A DNA stretch of 64,000 bases, taken from Salinimonas chungwhensis DSM 16280. Its GTDB lineage: Bacteria > Pseudomonadota > Gammaproteobacteria > Enterobacterales > Alteromonadaceae. The number at the start of each line of letters is the position of its first letter. Within the stretch, counting starts at the first letter, position 1. Under the pieces are notes generated by a model. The model was not told where the DNA came from, ran no database searches, and was given only the letters and a program-made list of their open reading frames with translations. A program made the position numbers and the translations under genes. The DNA is taken from the NCBI RefSeq assembly GCF_000378185.1, contig NZ_KB899388.1:43335-107334 (forward strand), written 5' to 3'. This document shows positions 54,388 to 63,997 of the stretch, piece after piece.

Positions 54388-56225
54388 GGTTGTTCCTCTA
54401 AATCCAGCACCAGTTCAACATCACTGGGGTCATCACTCAGTTTTCGCCGAAAACCGTGCTGTTCAAAAATAGTTATCATAGGTTTATTGTCTGCCCGAAC
54501 GTAGGCCATCATTCGACTGATTTGTCGCTGCCGGGCGATATCTATTAAACGGGCCAGCAGACGCGTCGCCATGCCTTTGCCCTGATGGGTCTCCCGGGTT
54601 ACAAAAGCAGCTTCGCAGGAGTTATCCTCTGGATAATAATAAAAACGGCCGACGGCGTGGATAGTGATACGTGAGCCATCCTGGCGAACGATACACAAAG
54701 CGGCATCAGTGCTTTGATCCACGCTTACCAGATTGCAGGATTTCTCCCGTGACATTTGTTTAGGATCGTAGTTATACCGCAAGCGCAGCGTTTCTTTGGT
54801 ATGTGAGTAGAAAAACTCCTGTAGCCGGCGCTCATCAGCAGGATTCAGCGGCCTCAGATAAAAGGTTTCTCCCTGAATCACCAGCTTTTTCAGTTGAATA
54901 GCCCCCAGCTCAGGTATTTCGGTAGGGTATTTTTCCTGATAGTGCGGTACCCAGTAATGCTTTCTTACCTCTTCAAGCAAATGGGCGCGAAATTTAGGAT
55001 GGGCCACCCGAATCAATTCCAGCGCCCGCTCCCGGATACTCTTACCTTTTAGCGACGCCACGCCGTATTCAGTAACCACATAGTGCACATTGCCGCGGGA
55101 GGTGACGACACCGGCACCTTCAGTAATACTTGGCACAATTCGGGAAATGGTTTCGTTTTTTGCTGTCGAAGGCAAAGCAATAATAGGTTTACCACCTTTG
55201 CTAATTGAGGCCCCTGAGACAAAATCCACCTGCCCGCCGATACCAGAATAGAAGTCATGGCCGATGGAGTCTGCTACTACCTGCCCCGTTAGATCTACTT
55301 CTAATGCACTATTAATCGCCACCATATTGTCGTTCTTGGCAATATTGGTGGGTTTATTGACATAACTGCTGGCATAAAACTCAATATGCGGGTTTTTATC
55401 AATGAAGTCATACAGCTGACGGCTGCCAATAGCAAAGCTGGTGACTGTTTTGCCGGGATGAAAAGTTTTTTCACGGTTCGTAACGGCGCCGGATTTTATA
55501 AGCTCAATAGTGCTGTCTGTTAGCATTTCGCTGTGAATGCCCAAATCTTTGTGCTTGCACAGGTACTTAAGTGTGGCACTGGGGATTTTGCCGATGCCAA
55601 ACTGGAGGGTTGCGCCATTCTCGACCAGCATGGCCACGTATTGACCAATCCGTTCAGCCTGATTATCAATAGGCGGCGGCCTTACCTCTGTCAGGGGCTC
55701 ATCGTGTTCAATACAGGCACAGAATTCTGATATGTGCACATAAGAATGGCCGGCCGTACGTGGCACGTGTTTGTTTACCTGGGCAATAACCCGATCGCAG
55801 TGGCGCACCGCAGACATACAAATATCTACCGAAGCACCCAGGGAGCAGTACCCAAACTCGTCGGGGGGACTGACGTTAATTAACACGACATCAAGGGCTA
55901 GCGTTCCATCGGTAAACAGGCTTGACACTTCAGACAAAAAACACGGGGTATAATCAGCCCGACCTTCATCCACCGCCCTACGGACTTCCTGTCCGCCGAT
56001 AAAAAATGTGTTCACTTTGAACAGATCGCGGTAAGTTTCCTGCGCCCATCGGGTGTCACCTAGGGCCAGGCCGTGAACCAGCTCAATATCACTAAGGCCC
56101 TGACTATTATCGATAAGATTCTGAATCAATGCATAAGGCACTGACGCGTGTCCGCCCACAAAAATTCGGCACCCGGATTTTAGCAGCGTGCGCCAGTCAG
56201 GCTTGTCAGGTAGCACGATGTCCAT
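54384..56225 (-). CDS. Acetyl-CoA hydrolase/transferase fused to GNAT acetyltransferase
   Basis: A 613-residue fusion. The ATG giving MDIVLPDKPDWRTLL has a GGAG site. Residues 1-430 form an acetyl-CoA hydrolase/CoA-transferase (FVGGHASVPYAL, NVSPPDEFGYCSLG, FGIGKIPSA, with the probable active-site Glu in VTEYGVASLKGKS). After a linker, residues about 445-605 form a GNAT domain with acceptor loop and acetyl-CoA site ETHQGKGMATRLLARL. The two halves share acetyl-CoA as substrate. It overlaps the deacetylase gene by 4 bases. The acetylated target is unknown. Confidence 0.92.
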   Translation of the reverse strand: MDIVLPDKPDWRTLLKSGCRIFVGGHASVPYALIQNLIDNSQGLSDIELVHGLALGDTRWAQETYRDLFKVNTFFIGGQEVRRAVDEGRADYTPCFLSEVSSLFTDGTLALDVVLINVSPPDEFGYCSLGASVDICMSAVRHCDRVIAQVNKHVPRTAGHSYVHISEFCACIEHDEPLTEVRPPPIDNQAERIGQYVAMLVENGATLQFGIGKIPSATLKYLCKHKDLGIHSEMLTDSTIELIKSGAVTNREKTFHPGKTVTSFAIGSRQLYDFIDKNPHIEFYASSYVNKPTNIAKNDNMVAINSALEVDLTGQVVADSIGHDFYSGIGGQVDFVSGASISKGGKPIIALPSTAKNETISRIVPSITEGAGVVTSRGNVHYVVTEYGVASLKGKSIRERALELIRVAHPKFRAHLLEEVRKHYWVPHYQEKYPTEIPELGAIQLKKLVIQGETFYLRPLNPADERRLQEFFYSHTKETLRLRYNYDPKQMSREKSCNLVSVDQSTDAALCIVRQDGSRITIHAVGRFYYYPEDNSCEAAFVTRETHQGKGMATRLLARLIDIARQRQISRMMAYVRADNKPMITIFEQHGFRRKLSDDPSDVELVLDLEEQP

Positions 56226-56326
56226 AATTGTCTCCACCAAGAAACATTCTCCCATCATGCCAGATTTACCACACAATGCACGCAGGCCGGTGCAGTATCC
56301 TATAAGCGATTAGTCTTAAAACACAA

Positions 56327-56347
56327 AAGGCAGCGTCATGCTGCCTT
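56327..56347 (-). terminator. Rho-independent terminator of the RND pump operon
   Basis: AAGGCAGC and GCTGCCTT pair over 8 bases with a 5-base loop. An A-rich stretch on the low side gives a T-rich tract on the minus strand, 26 bases after the transporter stop. Confidence 0.85.
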
Positions 56348-56372
56348 GTGAATAGTAACGCCCGGAATAATC

Positions 56373-59300
56373 TTACTCGTTCTGCTCGACTTCTTTTCTT
56401 CTGAAAAGTTTTTCCACAAAAACGTAGAACATAGGGACAAAGAAAATCGCCAGGAATGTAGCCGCGAACATACCGCCCATGACCGCAATACCAATAGCAT
56501 TCTGACTAGTGGCACCGGCCCCACTGGCTATTGCCAGCGGCGTGACACCTAAAATAAACGCCATCGATGTCATCAGAATTGGCCGGAAACGCTGTTTTGC
56601 TGCGACTGATACTGCAGTCATCAAATCGACTCCCTCTTCCACCTGTTCTTTGGCAAACTCCACGATGAGTATCGCGTTTTTGGCGGCGAGCCCCACCGTA
56701 GTCAAAAAGGCCACCTGTAAGTAAACATCGTTAGGCAGATTAAAGAAAAATGCCGCTACCACGGAGCCAAGGACGCCAAGAGGAACAACCAGCATGACGG
56801 CAAATGGCACGGACCAGCTTTCATATAACGCCGCAAGACATAAGAACACCACCAGTATGGATAACGCGTAAAGCATGGGTGCTTGCGAACCGGCAGCTTT
56901 TTCTTCAAAAGAGATTCCCGCCCAGGCCAGGTCAAACCCATCAGGTAACTGTTGGACCAGCTTCTGCATCTCATCCATTGCCTGGCCGGTAGACACACCC
57001 GGTGCCGGGCTGCCCTGAACATTGACCGACGAAATACCGTTAAACCGTTCTAACTTCGGTGAACCATAGTCCCATCGGGACGTGGCAAATGCGCTAAACG
57101 CCACCATTTCGCCATCGTTATTACGCACGAACCAGCTGTCTAAATCCTCAGGATCCATGCGATACGGTGCATCTGCCTGCATGTATACGCGCTTTATCCG
57201 CCCATCATCAATGAAATCGTTCACATAGGCTGAACCCCATGCAATGCGCAGCGCATTATTGATTTCGTCGAGCGATACGCCCAGCGCGGAGGCTTTTTCA
57301 TTATCAATATCAATCTTGAACTGGGGCACATCACTTAAGCCGTTGGGGCGCACACCGGTCAGGTTGGGGTTCTGCGCAGCCATTCCTAATAACTGGTTCC
57401 GCGCATTCATCAGCGCCTCGTGACCATTGCCACCGCGATCCAGCAACTGTAGGTTGAAACCGGTAGCATTGCCCAGCTCACGTATCGGCGGCGGTAAAAT
57501 TGGGAAGGCCTGAGCATCATCCAGTTGACTGAACGCGCCAAATGCACGCTTGATTATCGCAAATGCACTTTGCGACTCATCGCGTTCAGACCAGTCGTTT
57601 AAATGCACAAAACCCATCGCCGCGTTTTGCGCTGAACCAGCAAAACTAAAACCCACCACGGTAAACAAATCGTGCACCGCGTCTTTATTTTCCTCAAGGA
57701 AAAAGTCTTCTACCTCTTTCACTGACTCCAGCGTGCGCTGCGCGGTAGAGCCCGGCGGCGTGTTGAGCAACACCATTATATTGCCCTGGTCTTCATCAGG
57801 TAAGAATGCCCCAGGCAGCCGCATAAAGACGAACACCATAGCCCCGACCATTACGCCGTAAACTACCAAATAGCGTTTAAAACGCGCCGCAATATGGGTC
57901 GCTGTGCGCTGATAACGATCACGACCTTTATTGAAATTACGGTTGAACCAGCCACCGAAACCCTTGTTTTTGTCTTTGTTCGGATCGTGCTTTTTAAGCA
58001 ATGTTGCACACAATGAAGGCGACAAAATAATAGCCACCAATACAGAAAACGCCATTGCTGAAACGATGGTGATGGAAAACTGACGGTAAATAGACCCGGC
58101 CGAGCCGCTGAAAAACGCCATGGGTATGAATACAGTAGACAAAACTGCCGCAATTCCAACCAGTGCACTGGTTATCTGCCCCATAGATTTTTTCGTGGCC
58201 TCTTTAGGAGAAAGTCCCTCTTCCTCCATGATTCGCTCTACGTTTTCAACCACGACGATAGCGTCATCTACCAACAGACCAATGGCCAGGACCATAGCAA
58301 ACATGGTTAGTACGTTGATACTAAAGCCAAAAATATACAGCACTGCAAAGGTGCCCAGCAAAACCACCGGCACAGCAATAGTAGGGATTAATGTGGCCCG
58401 CCAGTTCTGCAGGAACAAGAGCATGACCAGAAATACTAACACCACCGCTTCTACCAGCGTTTGCACAACAGATTTGATAGATAATTCAATGAAAGGGGAG
58501 GAGTCCACCGGGTAAACCACTTCCACGCCCTCAGGGAGCTGGCTTTTAAGCTCCTCAACCCGGGCTTTAACTCTTTCGATAGTGTTTAGCGCATTGGCCC
58601 CACTGGTCAGACTGACCGCCATACCAGAAGCCGGCTTACGTTTGTAGCGAGTAATATAGCTATAATCCTGAGAGCCTAACTCTACTCGCGCGACATCTTT
58701 AAGTCTGACCTGCGAACCATCGGTATTGACGCGAAGAACAATATTTTCGAAGTCTTCTGTTGTCTGCAGCAGCGATTGTGCCTGAATGGTAGCATTAATC
58801 TCCTGCCCTTCTATGGCTGGCATGCCGCCGAGCTGGCCGGCAGACACATCGGTATTCTGGATTTGAACAGCAGCCTGCACATCAACGGGTGTCATATTAA
58901 AGCTGTATAACTTATCCGGATTGAGCCAGATTCGCATAGAGCGCTGGGCACCGAACACTCGCACATTGCCCACGCCGTTAACTCGGGAAATAGGATCGCG
59001 AAATTCTGATACCAGCAGGTCGCTCAAATCAAACTGAGTCTGTTCACCATCCACTGAATAAAAGCCAATTACCAGCGCAAAACTGTCGTTAGATTTAGTG
59101 ACCGTAACCCCTTGTTGCTGCACAGTCGCGGGTAGCAATGAGACAGCGCTCTGGACTTTATTCTGGGTCTGAACCTGGGCTGTATCTGGGTCAGTACCAG
59201 GTTCAAAAGTCAGATTAATCGACATGCTTCCGCTTTGGCTGCTGGAAGAAAAATAACGTAAATTATCAATACCGTTAAGGTTTTGTTCGATGACCTGGGT

Positions 59301-59483
59301 TACTGAGTTTTCAACACTTTTTGCCGAAGCGCCTGGGTAAGAAGCACTTACAGTAACCGATGGCGGTGCAACTTTCGGGTACTGTTCCACGGGCAAACTG
59401 AATATAGCCAGTACGCCGGCCAGCATGGTGATGATTGCCAGCACCCAGGCAAATACGGGTCGATCAATAAAAAAACGTGCCAT
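56373..59483 (-). CDS. RND multidrug efflux transporter, AcrB-like
   Basis: A 1036-residue HAE-1 RND pump. The start [19 protein letters not shown] is typical of AcrB/MexB. Proton-relay aspartates lie in [15 protein letters not shown] in helix 4, and the matching lysine in [17 protein letters not shown] in helix 10. It exports drugs, bile salts or other amphipathic molecules in exchange for protons across the cell envelope with an adaptor and an outer-membrane channel. No TolC-like gene is in the window. It follows the adaptor gene after 28 bases. Confidence 0.96.
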   Translation of the reverse strand: MARFFIDRPVFAWVLAIITMLAGVLAIFSLPVEQYPKVAPPSVTVSASYPGASAKSVENSVTQVIEQNLNGIDNLRYFSSSSQSGSMSINLTFEPGTDPDTAQVQTQNKVQSAVSLLPATVQQQGVTVTKSNDSFALVIGFYSVDGEQTQFDLSDLLVSEFRDPISRVNGVGNVRVFGAQRSMRIWLNPDKLYSFNMTPVDVQAAVQIQNTDVSAGQLGGMPAIEGQEINATIQAQSLLQTTEDFENIVLRVNTDGSQVRLKDVARVELGSQDYSYITRYKRKPASGMAVSLTSGANALNTIERVKARVEELKSQLPEGVEVVYPVDSSPFIELSIKSVVQTLVEAVVLVFLVMLLFLQNWRATLIPTIAVPVVLLGTFAVLYIFGFSINVLTMFAMVLAIGLLVDDAIVVVENVERIMEEEGLSPKEATKKSMGQITSALVGIAAVLSTVFIPMAFFSGSAGSIYRQFSITIVSAMAFSVLVAIILSPSLCATLLKKHDPNKDKNKGFGGWFNRNFNKGRDRYQRTATHIAARFKRYLVVYGVMVGAMVFVFMRLPGAFLPDEDQGNIMVLLNTPPGSTAQRTLESVKEVEDFFLEENKDAVHDLFTVVGFSFAGSAQNAAMGFVHLNDWSERDESQSAFAIIKRAFGAFSQLDDAQAFPILPPPIRELGNATGFNLQLLDRGGNGHEALMNARNQLLGMAAQNPNLTGVRPNGLSDVPQFKIDIDNEKASALGVSLDEINNALRIAWGSAYVNDFIDDGRIKRVYMQADAPYRMDPEDLDSWFVRNNDGEMVAFSAFATSRWDYGSPKLERFNGISSVNVQGSPAPGVSTGQAMDEMQKLVQQLPDGFDLAWAGISFEEKAAGSQAPMLYALSILVVFLCLAALYESWSVPFAVMLVVPLGVLGSVVAAFFFNLPNDVYLQVAFLTTVGLAAKNAILIVEFAKEQVEEGVDLMTAVSVAAKQRFRPILMTSMAFILGVTPLAIASGAGATSQNAIGIAVMGGMFAATFLAIFFVPMFYVFVEKLFRRKEVEQNE

Positions 59484-59511
59484 AGATCTAAGTTCCTGCC
59501 AGAATTAAAAG

Positions 59512-60648
59512 TCAGCTGCCCTGAGAGCTTTGCGTTTGTGGATTTACCGTCGCACCCGGCTTCACTTTCTGATAACCGGCCACAATGATGCGCTCCCCCT
59601 CGCTCAGCCCACTACTAACCAGGTAACTGCTCTGGTAGCTTCTGGGGACTTCAATGGTTCGGGCTTCGACCTTATTATCTGCAGTAACCACATAAACAAC
59701 TAATGAACCATCAGGCTGGCGCATCGTCGCACGTTTAGGTACCAGTAGGCCCTGGTCTTCTGACTTAATAATATGTGCCTTTACGAATAAACCCGGCATC
59801 AGTACGCTATCCGGATTGGGAACTACCGCCCGTAAGGTCACACTACCTGTGGTTTCATCCACAGTCACTTCCGAGAACTTAAGCTCGCCGCGTTGTTCAT
59901 ATGTGGTGTTACTGTTTTCATCCAGAACCACTTCAACCGGCATAGCCTGCTCGCCCTGCATAGCACGGCGCAACGCTATAATGGCTTTGCCAGAATTTTG
60001 CATGTCTACAAAGACAGGATCGAGTTTGGTAATTGTGGCTAGCTCCTGGGCCTGGTTTGCTGTTACCAACGCACCCTCAGTGACATATGAGCGACTGATT
60101 TGACCGCTAATAGGTGCATAAACTTTGGTGTACTCGACGTTGACCTGGGCCAGGTCAATTGCCGCCTGGGCTACACTTATCTGTGCTTCTGCCTGCGCCG
60201 CCTGCGCAACCACATCGTCATACTCCTGCTTACTGATAGAGTTACCTGAAAGCAGGTCTTCGTAACGACTGGCTTTAGCTTCTACTGTCTTAAGATTTGC
60301 TTCTGCACTCTTAAGATCAGCCCTGGCGCTTGCCAGTTCAGCTTTATAGCGCGCATCATCGATTTGGTAAAGCTGCTGCCCCTTCTCAACGACAGCGCCT
60401 TCTTTAAATAATCGCTTAGTGATGACACCGGCCACTTGCGGGCGTACCTGGGACTGACGAAATGCTGAAATACGTCCGGGTAACGCAAGAATATCCGGCA
60501 CTGTAGAACGCTTCACAGTCGTTACGGTAACAGCGGTCGCTGGAGCTTCGCCGCCTTGAGAGCCTTGACCTTGCGCTGACTGTTCTGAACAGCCAACTGT
60601 AGCGAGCAGCAAAAACGCCACGGCACTTAAAATGAAATGTCGCTTCAT
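59512..60648 (-). CDS. RND efflux periplasmic adaptor, AcrA-like
   Basis: A 378-residue membrane fusion protein. The signal peptide ends in a lipobox (TVGC), so it is a lipoprotein, followed by a low-complexity Gln/Gly segment. The barrel-sandwich part has GRISAFRQSQVRPQVAGVI and GAVVEKGQQLYQID, with an alpha-hairpin in the middle (residues 100-175) and a beta-barrel at the end (VLMPGLFVKAH, LVPKRATMRQPDG). It bridges the AcrB-like pump and an outer-membrane channel. It is the first gene of the operon. Confidence 0.95.
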   Translation of the reverse strand: MKRHFILSAVAFLLLATVGCSEQSAQGQGSQGGEAPATAVTVTTVKRSTVPDILALPGRISAFRQSQVRPQVAGVITKRLFKEGAVVEKGQQLYQIDDARYKAELASARADLKSAEANLKTVEAKASRYEDLLSGNSISKQEYDDVVAQAAQAEAQISVAQAAIDLAQVNVEYTKVYAPISGQISRSYVTEGALVTANQAQELATITKLDPVFVDMQNSGKAIIALRRAMQGEQAMPVEVVLDENSNTTYEQRGELKFSEVTVDETTGSVTLRAVVPNPDSVLMPGLFVKAHIIKSEDQGLLVPKRATMRQPDGSLVVYVVTADNKVEARTIEVPRSYQSSYLVSSGLSEGERIIVAGYQKVKPGATVNPQTQSSQGS

Positions 60649-60706
60649 AGCAATGATAATCCTGAGTGTGCACTGGACAAATTATGTATAAACCTATACC
60701 TTTTAA

Positions 60707-60728
60707 AGATACGTTCTTGTATGTATGT
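60707..60728. promoter_or_regulatory. AcrR-type operator candidate between pump and repressor
   Basis: On the minus strand the site reads half-site ACATACAT, a 6-base spacer, then ACGTATCT. The E. coli AcrR operator has ACATACAT, 6 bases, ATGTATGT, so one half is identical and the other has two changes. It lies in the 103-base divergent region, 59 bases from the adaptor start and 24 from the repressor start. Confidence 0.6.
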
Positions 60729-60751
60729 TGTCAATCAAACCAGGAAACGCA

Positions 60752-61366
60752 ATGAGACGCACTAAAGAAGAAGCCGAGCAAACAAAACAAGCCATTTTGG
60801 ATGCCGCCGTAGACGTCTTTACTGAGCGAGGCGTTGCACGTGCGACCCTTGAGCAGATTGCACAGAGTGCTGATGTTACAAGGGGTGCGGTGTACTGGCA
60901 TTTTAAGAACAAAATTGAAATTTTTGATGCATTGCATGAGACCCTGCATACCCCCTTTATTGAGAGAATCATGCAGGGATTGGAAGTCGAACACCCGAAT
61001 CCTGTCGACCAGCTGCAGACTATTTGTACAAATTTAATACTCGATTTGGATAAAGATGCGCAGCGTTGTAAAGCGATTAAACTGTTTATGTTTAAATGCG
61101 ACTATTCCGGTGATTTTGAACAATGTAAGGCTCGGCACAACGAAAAAAAGCGGGAAAAGCTGGCAGCGTTTGAAGCCTACTTCGCTCGTGCAAAAAAGAA
61201 TATGACGCTACCTGACACAGCCGATCCCAAAGTATTGGCCCTCTCGGTAAGTTGCTTCATTCGCGGCGTCGTAGCAGAATATCTCGAATCACCGGAAACG
61301 TTTAAACTGGGCCAGGATGTTCCCAAAATGATGCAATTATTTTTCAGTGGTATCCTTACCAAATAG
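60752..61366 (+). CDS. TetR-family repressor, AcrR-like
   Basis: A 204-residue TetR regulator. The ATG giving MRRTKEEAEQTKQAILDAAV has an AGGAA site; an ATG nine codons earlier is less likely. The helix-turn-helix is complete (ATLEQIAQSADVTRGAVYWHF, residues 33-55). The C-terminal ligand domain is AcrR/TtgR-like. It is divergent from the RND operon and probably represses it; the operator at 60707-60728 fits. The inducer is probably a pump substrate. Confidence 0.93.
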   Translation: MRRTKEEAEQTKQAILDAAVDVFTERGVARATLEQIAQSADVTRGAVYWHFKNKIEIFDALHETLHTPFIERIMQGLEVEHPNPVDQLQTICTNLILDLDKDAQRCKAIKLFMFKCDYSGDFEQCKARHNEKKREKLAAFEAYFARAKKNMTLPDTADPKVLALSVSCFIRGVVAEYLESPETFKLGQDVPKMMQLFFSGILTK

Positions 61367-61649
61367 CCCGCGTGAAACAGCGCTACGCGAAGTTCTCTCA
61401 TGCGTCATAGAGAATATTTCAGATTTTGCGCTCTTATTATCTGATAGAAATAAGCCAGCCGATAAAACAGAACTGATATCTAATTACCTTGTCGGGCATG
61501 TCTGAAGTTTATGTGACCTCTTTTAGCCTGACTTCTCTCCGTTTAAGGTTGCCGCATTCAATAGTCACAACACCGACACTGCTTACAAAAGTAAAAGGCT
61601 CGCGCGAGCATGTGTTGCTCCACAACATAATTGAGGTAAAAAGAGGCTG

Positions 61650-62267
61650 CTAATTACGCACCATTAGAATCTGATAGGCATCGGTTAGTGACTGGGATCT
61701 GGTTACACTGCCCCCTTTGTCAGGGTGATATTTGTGCTGCAGCGCTTTATAACGACGTTTTATCTGTAAACGCGTTGGGGTAGAGTCTGGTAAGAAATTC
61801 ATAATACAGAGCGCCTCTGCCACTTCCTGTTCACTGGCCTGCCTCTCTGTGTTCATTGTGCGCCAAAAGCTGTCTAACAAATCGTCCACATCACTGGTGC
61901 TGGTTTTGCTAAAGTGCGACCAATCCAGATAGTAGTCCCTTAGTGGATCGGCATCGGTAATATCTATACCAGACGCAGACTGAGCAACTAATTTAATCTG
62001 GGTGGCTGATATTAGCAGCTCGCCATGCCCCGATGTATGTAACTTATCTTTGAGTAAGTATAAACAGTGGAAAAGAATAAAGTGAGTTTGAAACAAACTC
62101 AGTGAGTCCCGCAGCGCATTTTTATCCAGTAACTTATATTCATCAGATTGTAGTAACCCAATCAGTTCAAACTCTGTAATACCTGCTTTGAGACGACACA
62201 ACTCCTCTGCCAGCGCATCAGAGATTTTTTTTACTAATGGATGTTCTGTATGGTGCTCAAGAGGCAT
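61650..62267 (-). CDS. DnaJ-related protein with C-terminal J domain
   Basis: A 205-residue protein. The N-terminal ~110 residues match the DNAJ_related N-terminal region (HPLVKKISDALAEELCRLKAGITEFELI). The C-terminal ~60 residues are a J domain with IKRRYKALQHKYHPDKGGS, holding the HPD motif that stimulates an Hsp70 partner. No DnaK gene is near. The client is unknown. A weak ribosome site precedes the ATG. Confidence 0.85.
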   Translation of the reverse strand: MPLEHHTEHPLVKKISDALAEELCRLKAGITEFELIGLLQSDEYKLLDKNALRDSLSLFQTHFILFHCLYLLKDKLHTSGHGELLISATQIKLVAQSASGIDITDADPLRDYYLDWSHFSKTSTSDVDDLLDSFWRTMNTERQASEQEVAEALCIMNFLPDSTPTRLQIKRRYKALQHKYHPDKGGSVTRSQSLTDAYQILMVRN

Positions 62268-62401
62268 ACATACTCACTTTGTTTAAAATAATTAGTATTT
62301 AGCAATTACATGAAAAATGTATTACTCATTTATTAGGTGCGCCGTCGGCATGTTTATAGTGTAATGATAGGTAAATATTAAAACAAATAAGGGAACTTAC
62401 T

Positions 62402-63124
62402 GTGCGAATTATTGTAGCGTTTTTAAGCATTATCAGTTTTTTGATGGTGGTACTTCCAGGGCCACTTTATCAGTATTTCGGGATGGATTTAGGTTTAGCG
62501 TTTACCTCTATCCGTTATGGCGTTTTTGTCGGTGGGGCCGCTCTTATCGTTATAATTCTACAAATAATTATTGCCCGTAAGACAGTCAGATGGGGGAGTA
62601 CGTTATTTTATACCGTGCTGGCGCTCGTTGCTGTGATTATGCCACTTAGCATGATGGGAAAAGCTTCTACCGTACCTCCAATTCATGACATTACTACAGA
62701 TGTAACAAACCCACCGGGCTTTGTAGCGGTAGCACCATTGCGTGCTGAAGCACCTAATCCTTTAGAGTATGAAGGTGGCGAAATAACCAGACAGCAACTT
62801 GATGCCTATCCGGAGATAAAAACACAACTTTTTGCCCGCCCGATAGATGAAGTTTACACAGCAGCCGAAAAAGTGGTCCAGGAGATGGGCTGGGCGCGTG
62901 TCGAAACTAACGCCAAAGAAAATACTATTGAAGCAACCGCCACGACTACCTGGTTCGGCTTTAAAGATGACGTGGTAATTCGACTGACACAAAAAGAAGA
63001 CGATACTTTGGTAGATATTCGTAGTAAATCACGGGTAGGACAGAGCGACCTGGGAAAAAATGCAGAGCGCATTAATACATTTTTTGAGAAATTAAGACGT
63101 AAAACCGATGTTGTGTCTGAATAA
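62402..63124 (+). CDS. DUF1499-domain membrane protein
   Basis: A 240-residue protein starting at GTG with a GGGAA site. Three membrane segments occupy residues 1-90. The C-terminal ~140 residues match DUF1499: RPIDEVYTAAEKVVQEMGW, TIEATATTTWFGFKDDVVIRL and VDIRSKSRVGQSDLGKNAERI. Function unknown; often next to envelope genes. Here the neighbours are a DnaJ-related gene and a gene-free stretch, so context gives no role. Confidence 0.85.
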   Translation: MRIIVAFLSIISFLMVVLPGPLYQYFGMDLGLAFTSIRYGVFVGGAALIVIILQIIIARKTVRWGSTLFYTVLALVAVIMPLSMMGKASTVPPIHDITTDVTNPPGFVAVAPLRAEAPNPLEYEGGEITRQQLDAYPEIKTQLFARPIDEVYTAAEKVVQEMGWARVETNAKENTIEATATTTWFGFKDDVVIRLTQKEDDTLVDIRSKSRVGQSDLGKNAERINTFFEKLRRKTDVVSE

Positions 63125-63142
63125 AGCAATATAAGTAGCGGT

Positions 63143-63168
63143 GTGGGTGAACCACTGTTGTCACCCAC
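63143..63168 (+). terminator. Hairpin after the DUF1499 gene, probable terminator
   Basis: GTGGGTGA and TCACCCAC pair over 8 bases with a 10-base loop, 18 bases after the stop. The following CTCTGTTC is only weakly T-rich. Confidence 0.55.
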
Positions 63169-63890
63169 TCTGTTCAACTGTGATACATCACTGGATAATA
63201 GTGGGTTTGCGAGTACTTCAATATTGATAAAGTGACAGATACATCTTAAACAGAATTAAACTACTAACAATTGAAAAAATAGAGTAAGTGTTGCTCTGCT
63301 GCTTCTTCAACGCATAAATCCTCTTCTTCCTCGCTGTATTTCAATAACGATTTTTGTTCATCTAAGCCTATGCACTTGCAGATGTAGGGTCTTACACTGA
63401 GGCTGTGTCATGCGTGTGAACAAGCCTTCAAAAGTATCAAGATGGATAAGTTTACAGCCTTTATAAGGTCAATACTGTCGGACATGTTTTTTAAAAAACG
63501 AGCGCCGTTAGGGCTGATACAAGCTTATACACTAGTCAATATTCACTGCAATACGCGTCACTTCTTTTCCGGGTATAACCTCTACATAGTAAGCGCTGGC
63601 CCTGGTAAACAACTAAATTACCGGTATACAGGCGAGGGATCGCTTATAAGAAGGTCCTTTTTTATTCTGATAGAGAATGTTGAGCATAGCTACCCACCAC
63701 GTGTGAAAACACATGATTATTTCAGCTGTATGATATGGACGATCGTAGCTTCGCGAAAAACTTTTATGGAACCAGTTTTAATAGCGTTAGCTGACCGAAC
63801 CTGTAGCAGCATCAGGAAACGTTTCATCGTCAGTGATTTAAGTCCGCTGTAGCCGGCAAGGGACAGTGTGCTACTCTGCCAACCACGTTG
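63169..63890. other. Gene-free AT-rich interval near the right edge
   Basis: About 720 bases with no supportable gene. A 136-codon frame at 63442-63852 exists, but its product has no recognisable domain, odd composition for this genome (many Phe, Ser, Tyr and Arg in unlikely runs) and a weak ribosome site. I treat it as chance. Confidence 0.55.
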
Positions 63891-63925
63891 TCACATGGGG
63901 TTGGACCCACACTGGGTGAAGAGCG

Positions 63926-63997
63926 GTGCTTCGTCAGAAGCATGGCGAATGCCGGTGGCATTCGACAAGGGATGAACCGGCAGCAAGGATGCTGCCG
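63926..63997. repeat. Cluster of three consecutive hairpins at the right edge
   Basis: Three stems follow one another: GTGCTTC/GAAGCAT (63926-63943), GAATGCC/GGCATTC (63947-63963) and CGGCAGC/GCTGCCG (63978-63997). Short AAGG-containing linkers occur between or in the loops. The block is G/C-rich next to AT-rich sequence and runs to the window edge, so it may continue beyond it. Its nature is unknown. Confidence 0.7.

Noticed and set aside
63442..63852. 136-codon open frame near the right edge
   Set aside because: No domain, weak ribosome site and unlike composition; AT-rich noncoding DNA easily gives such frames.
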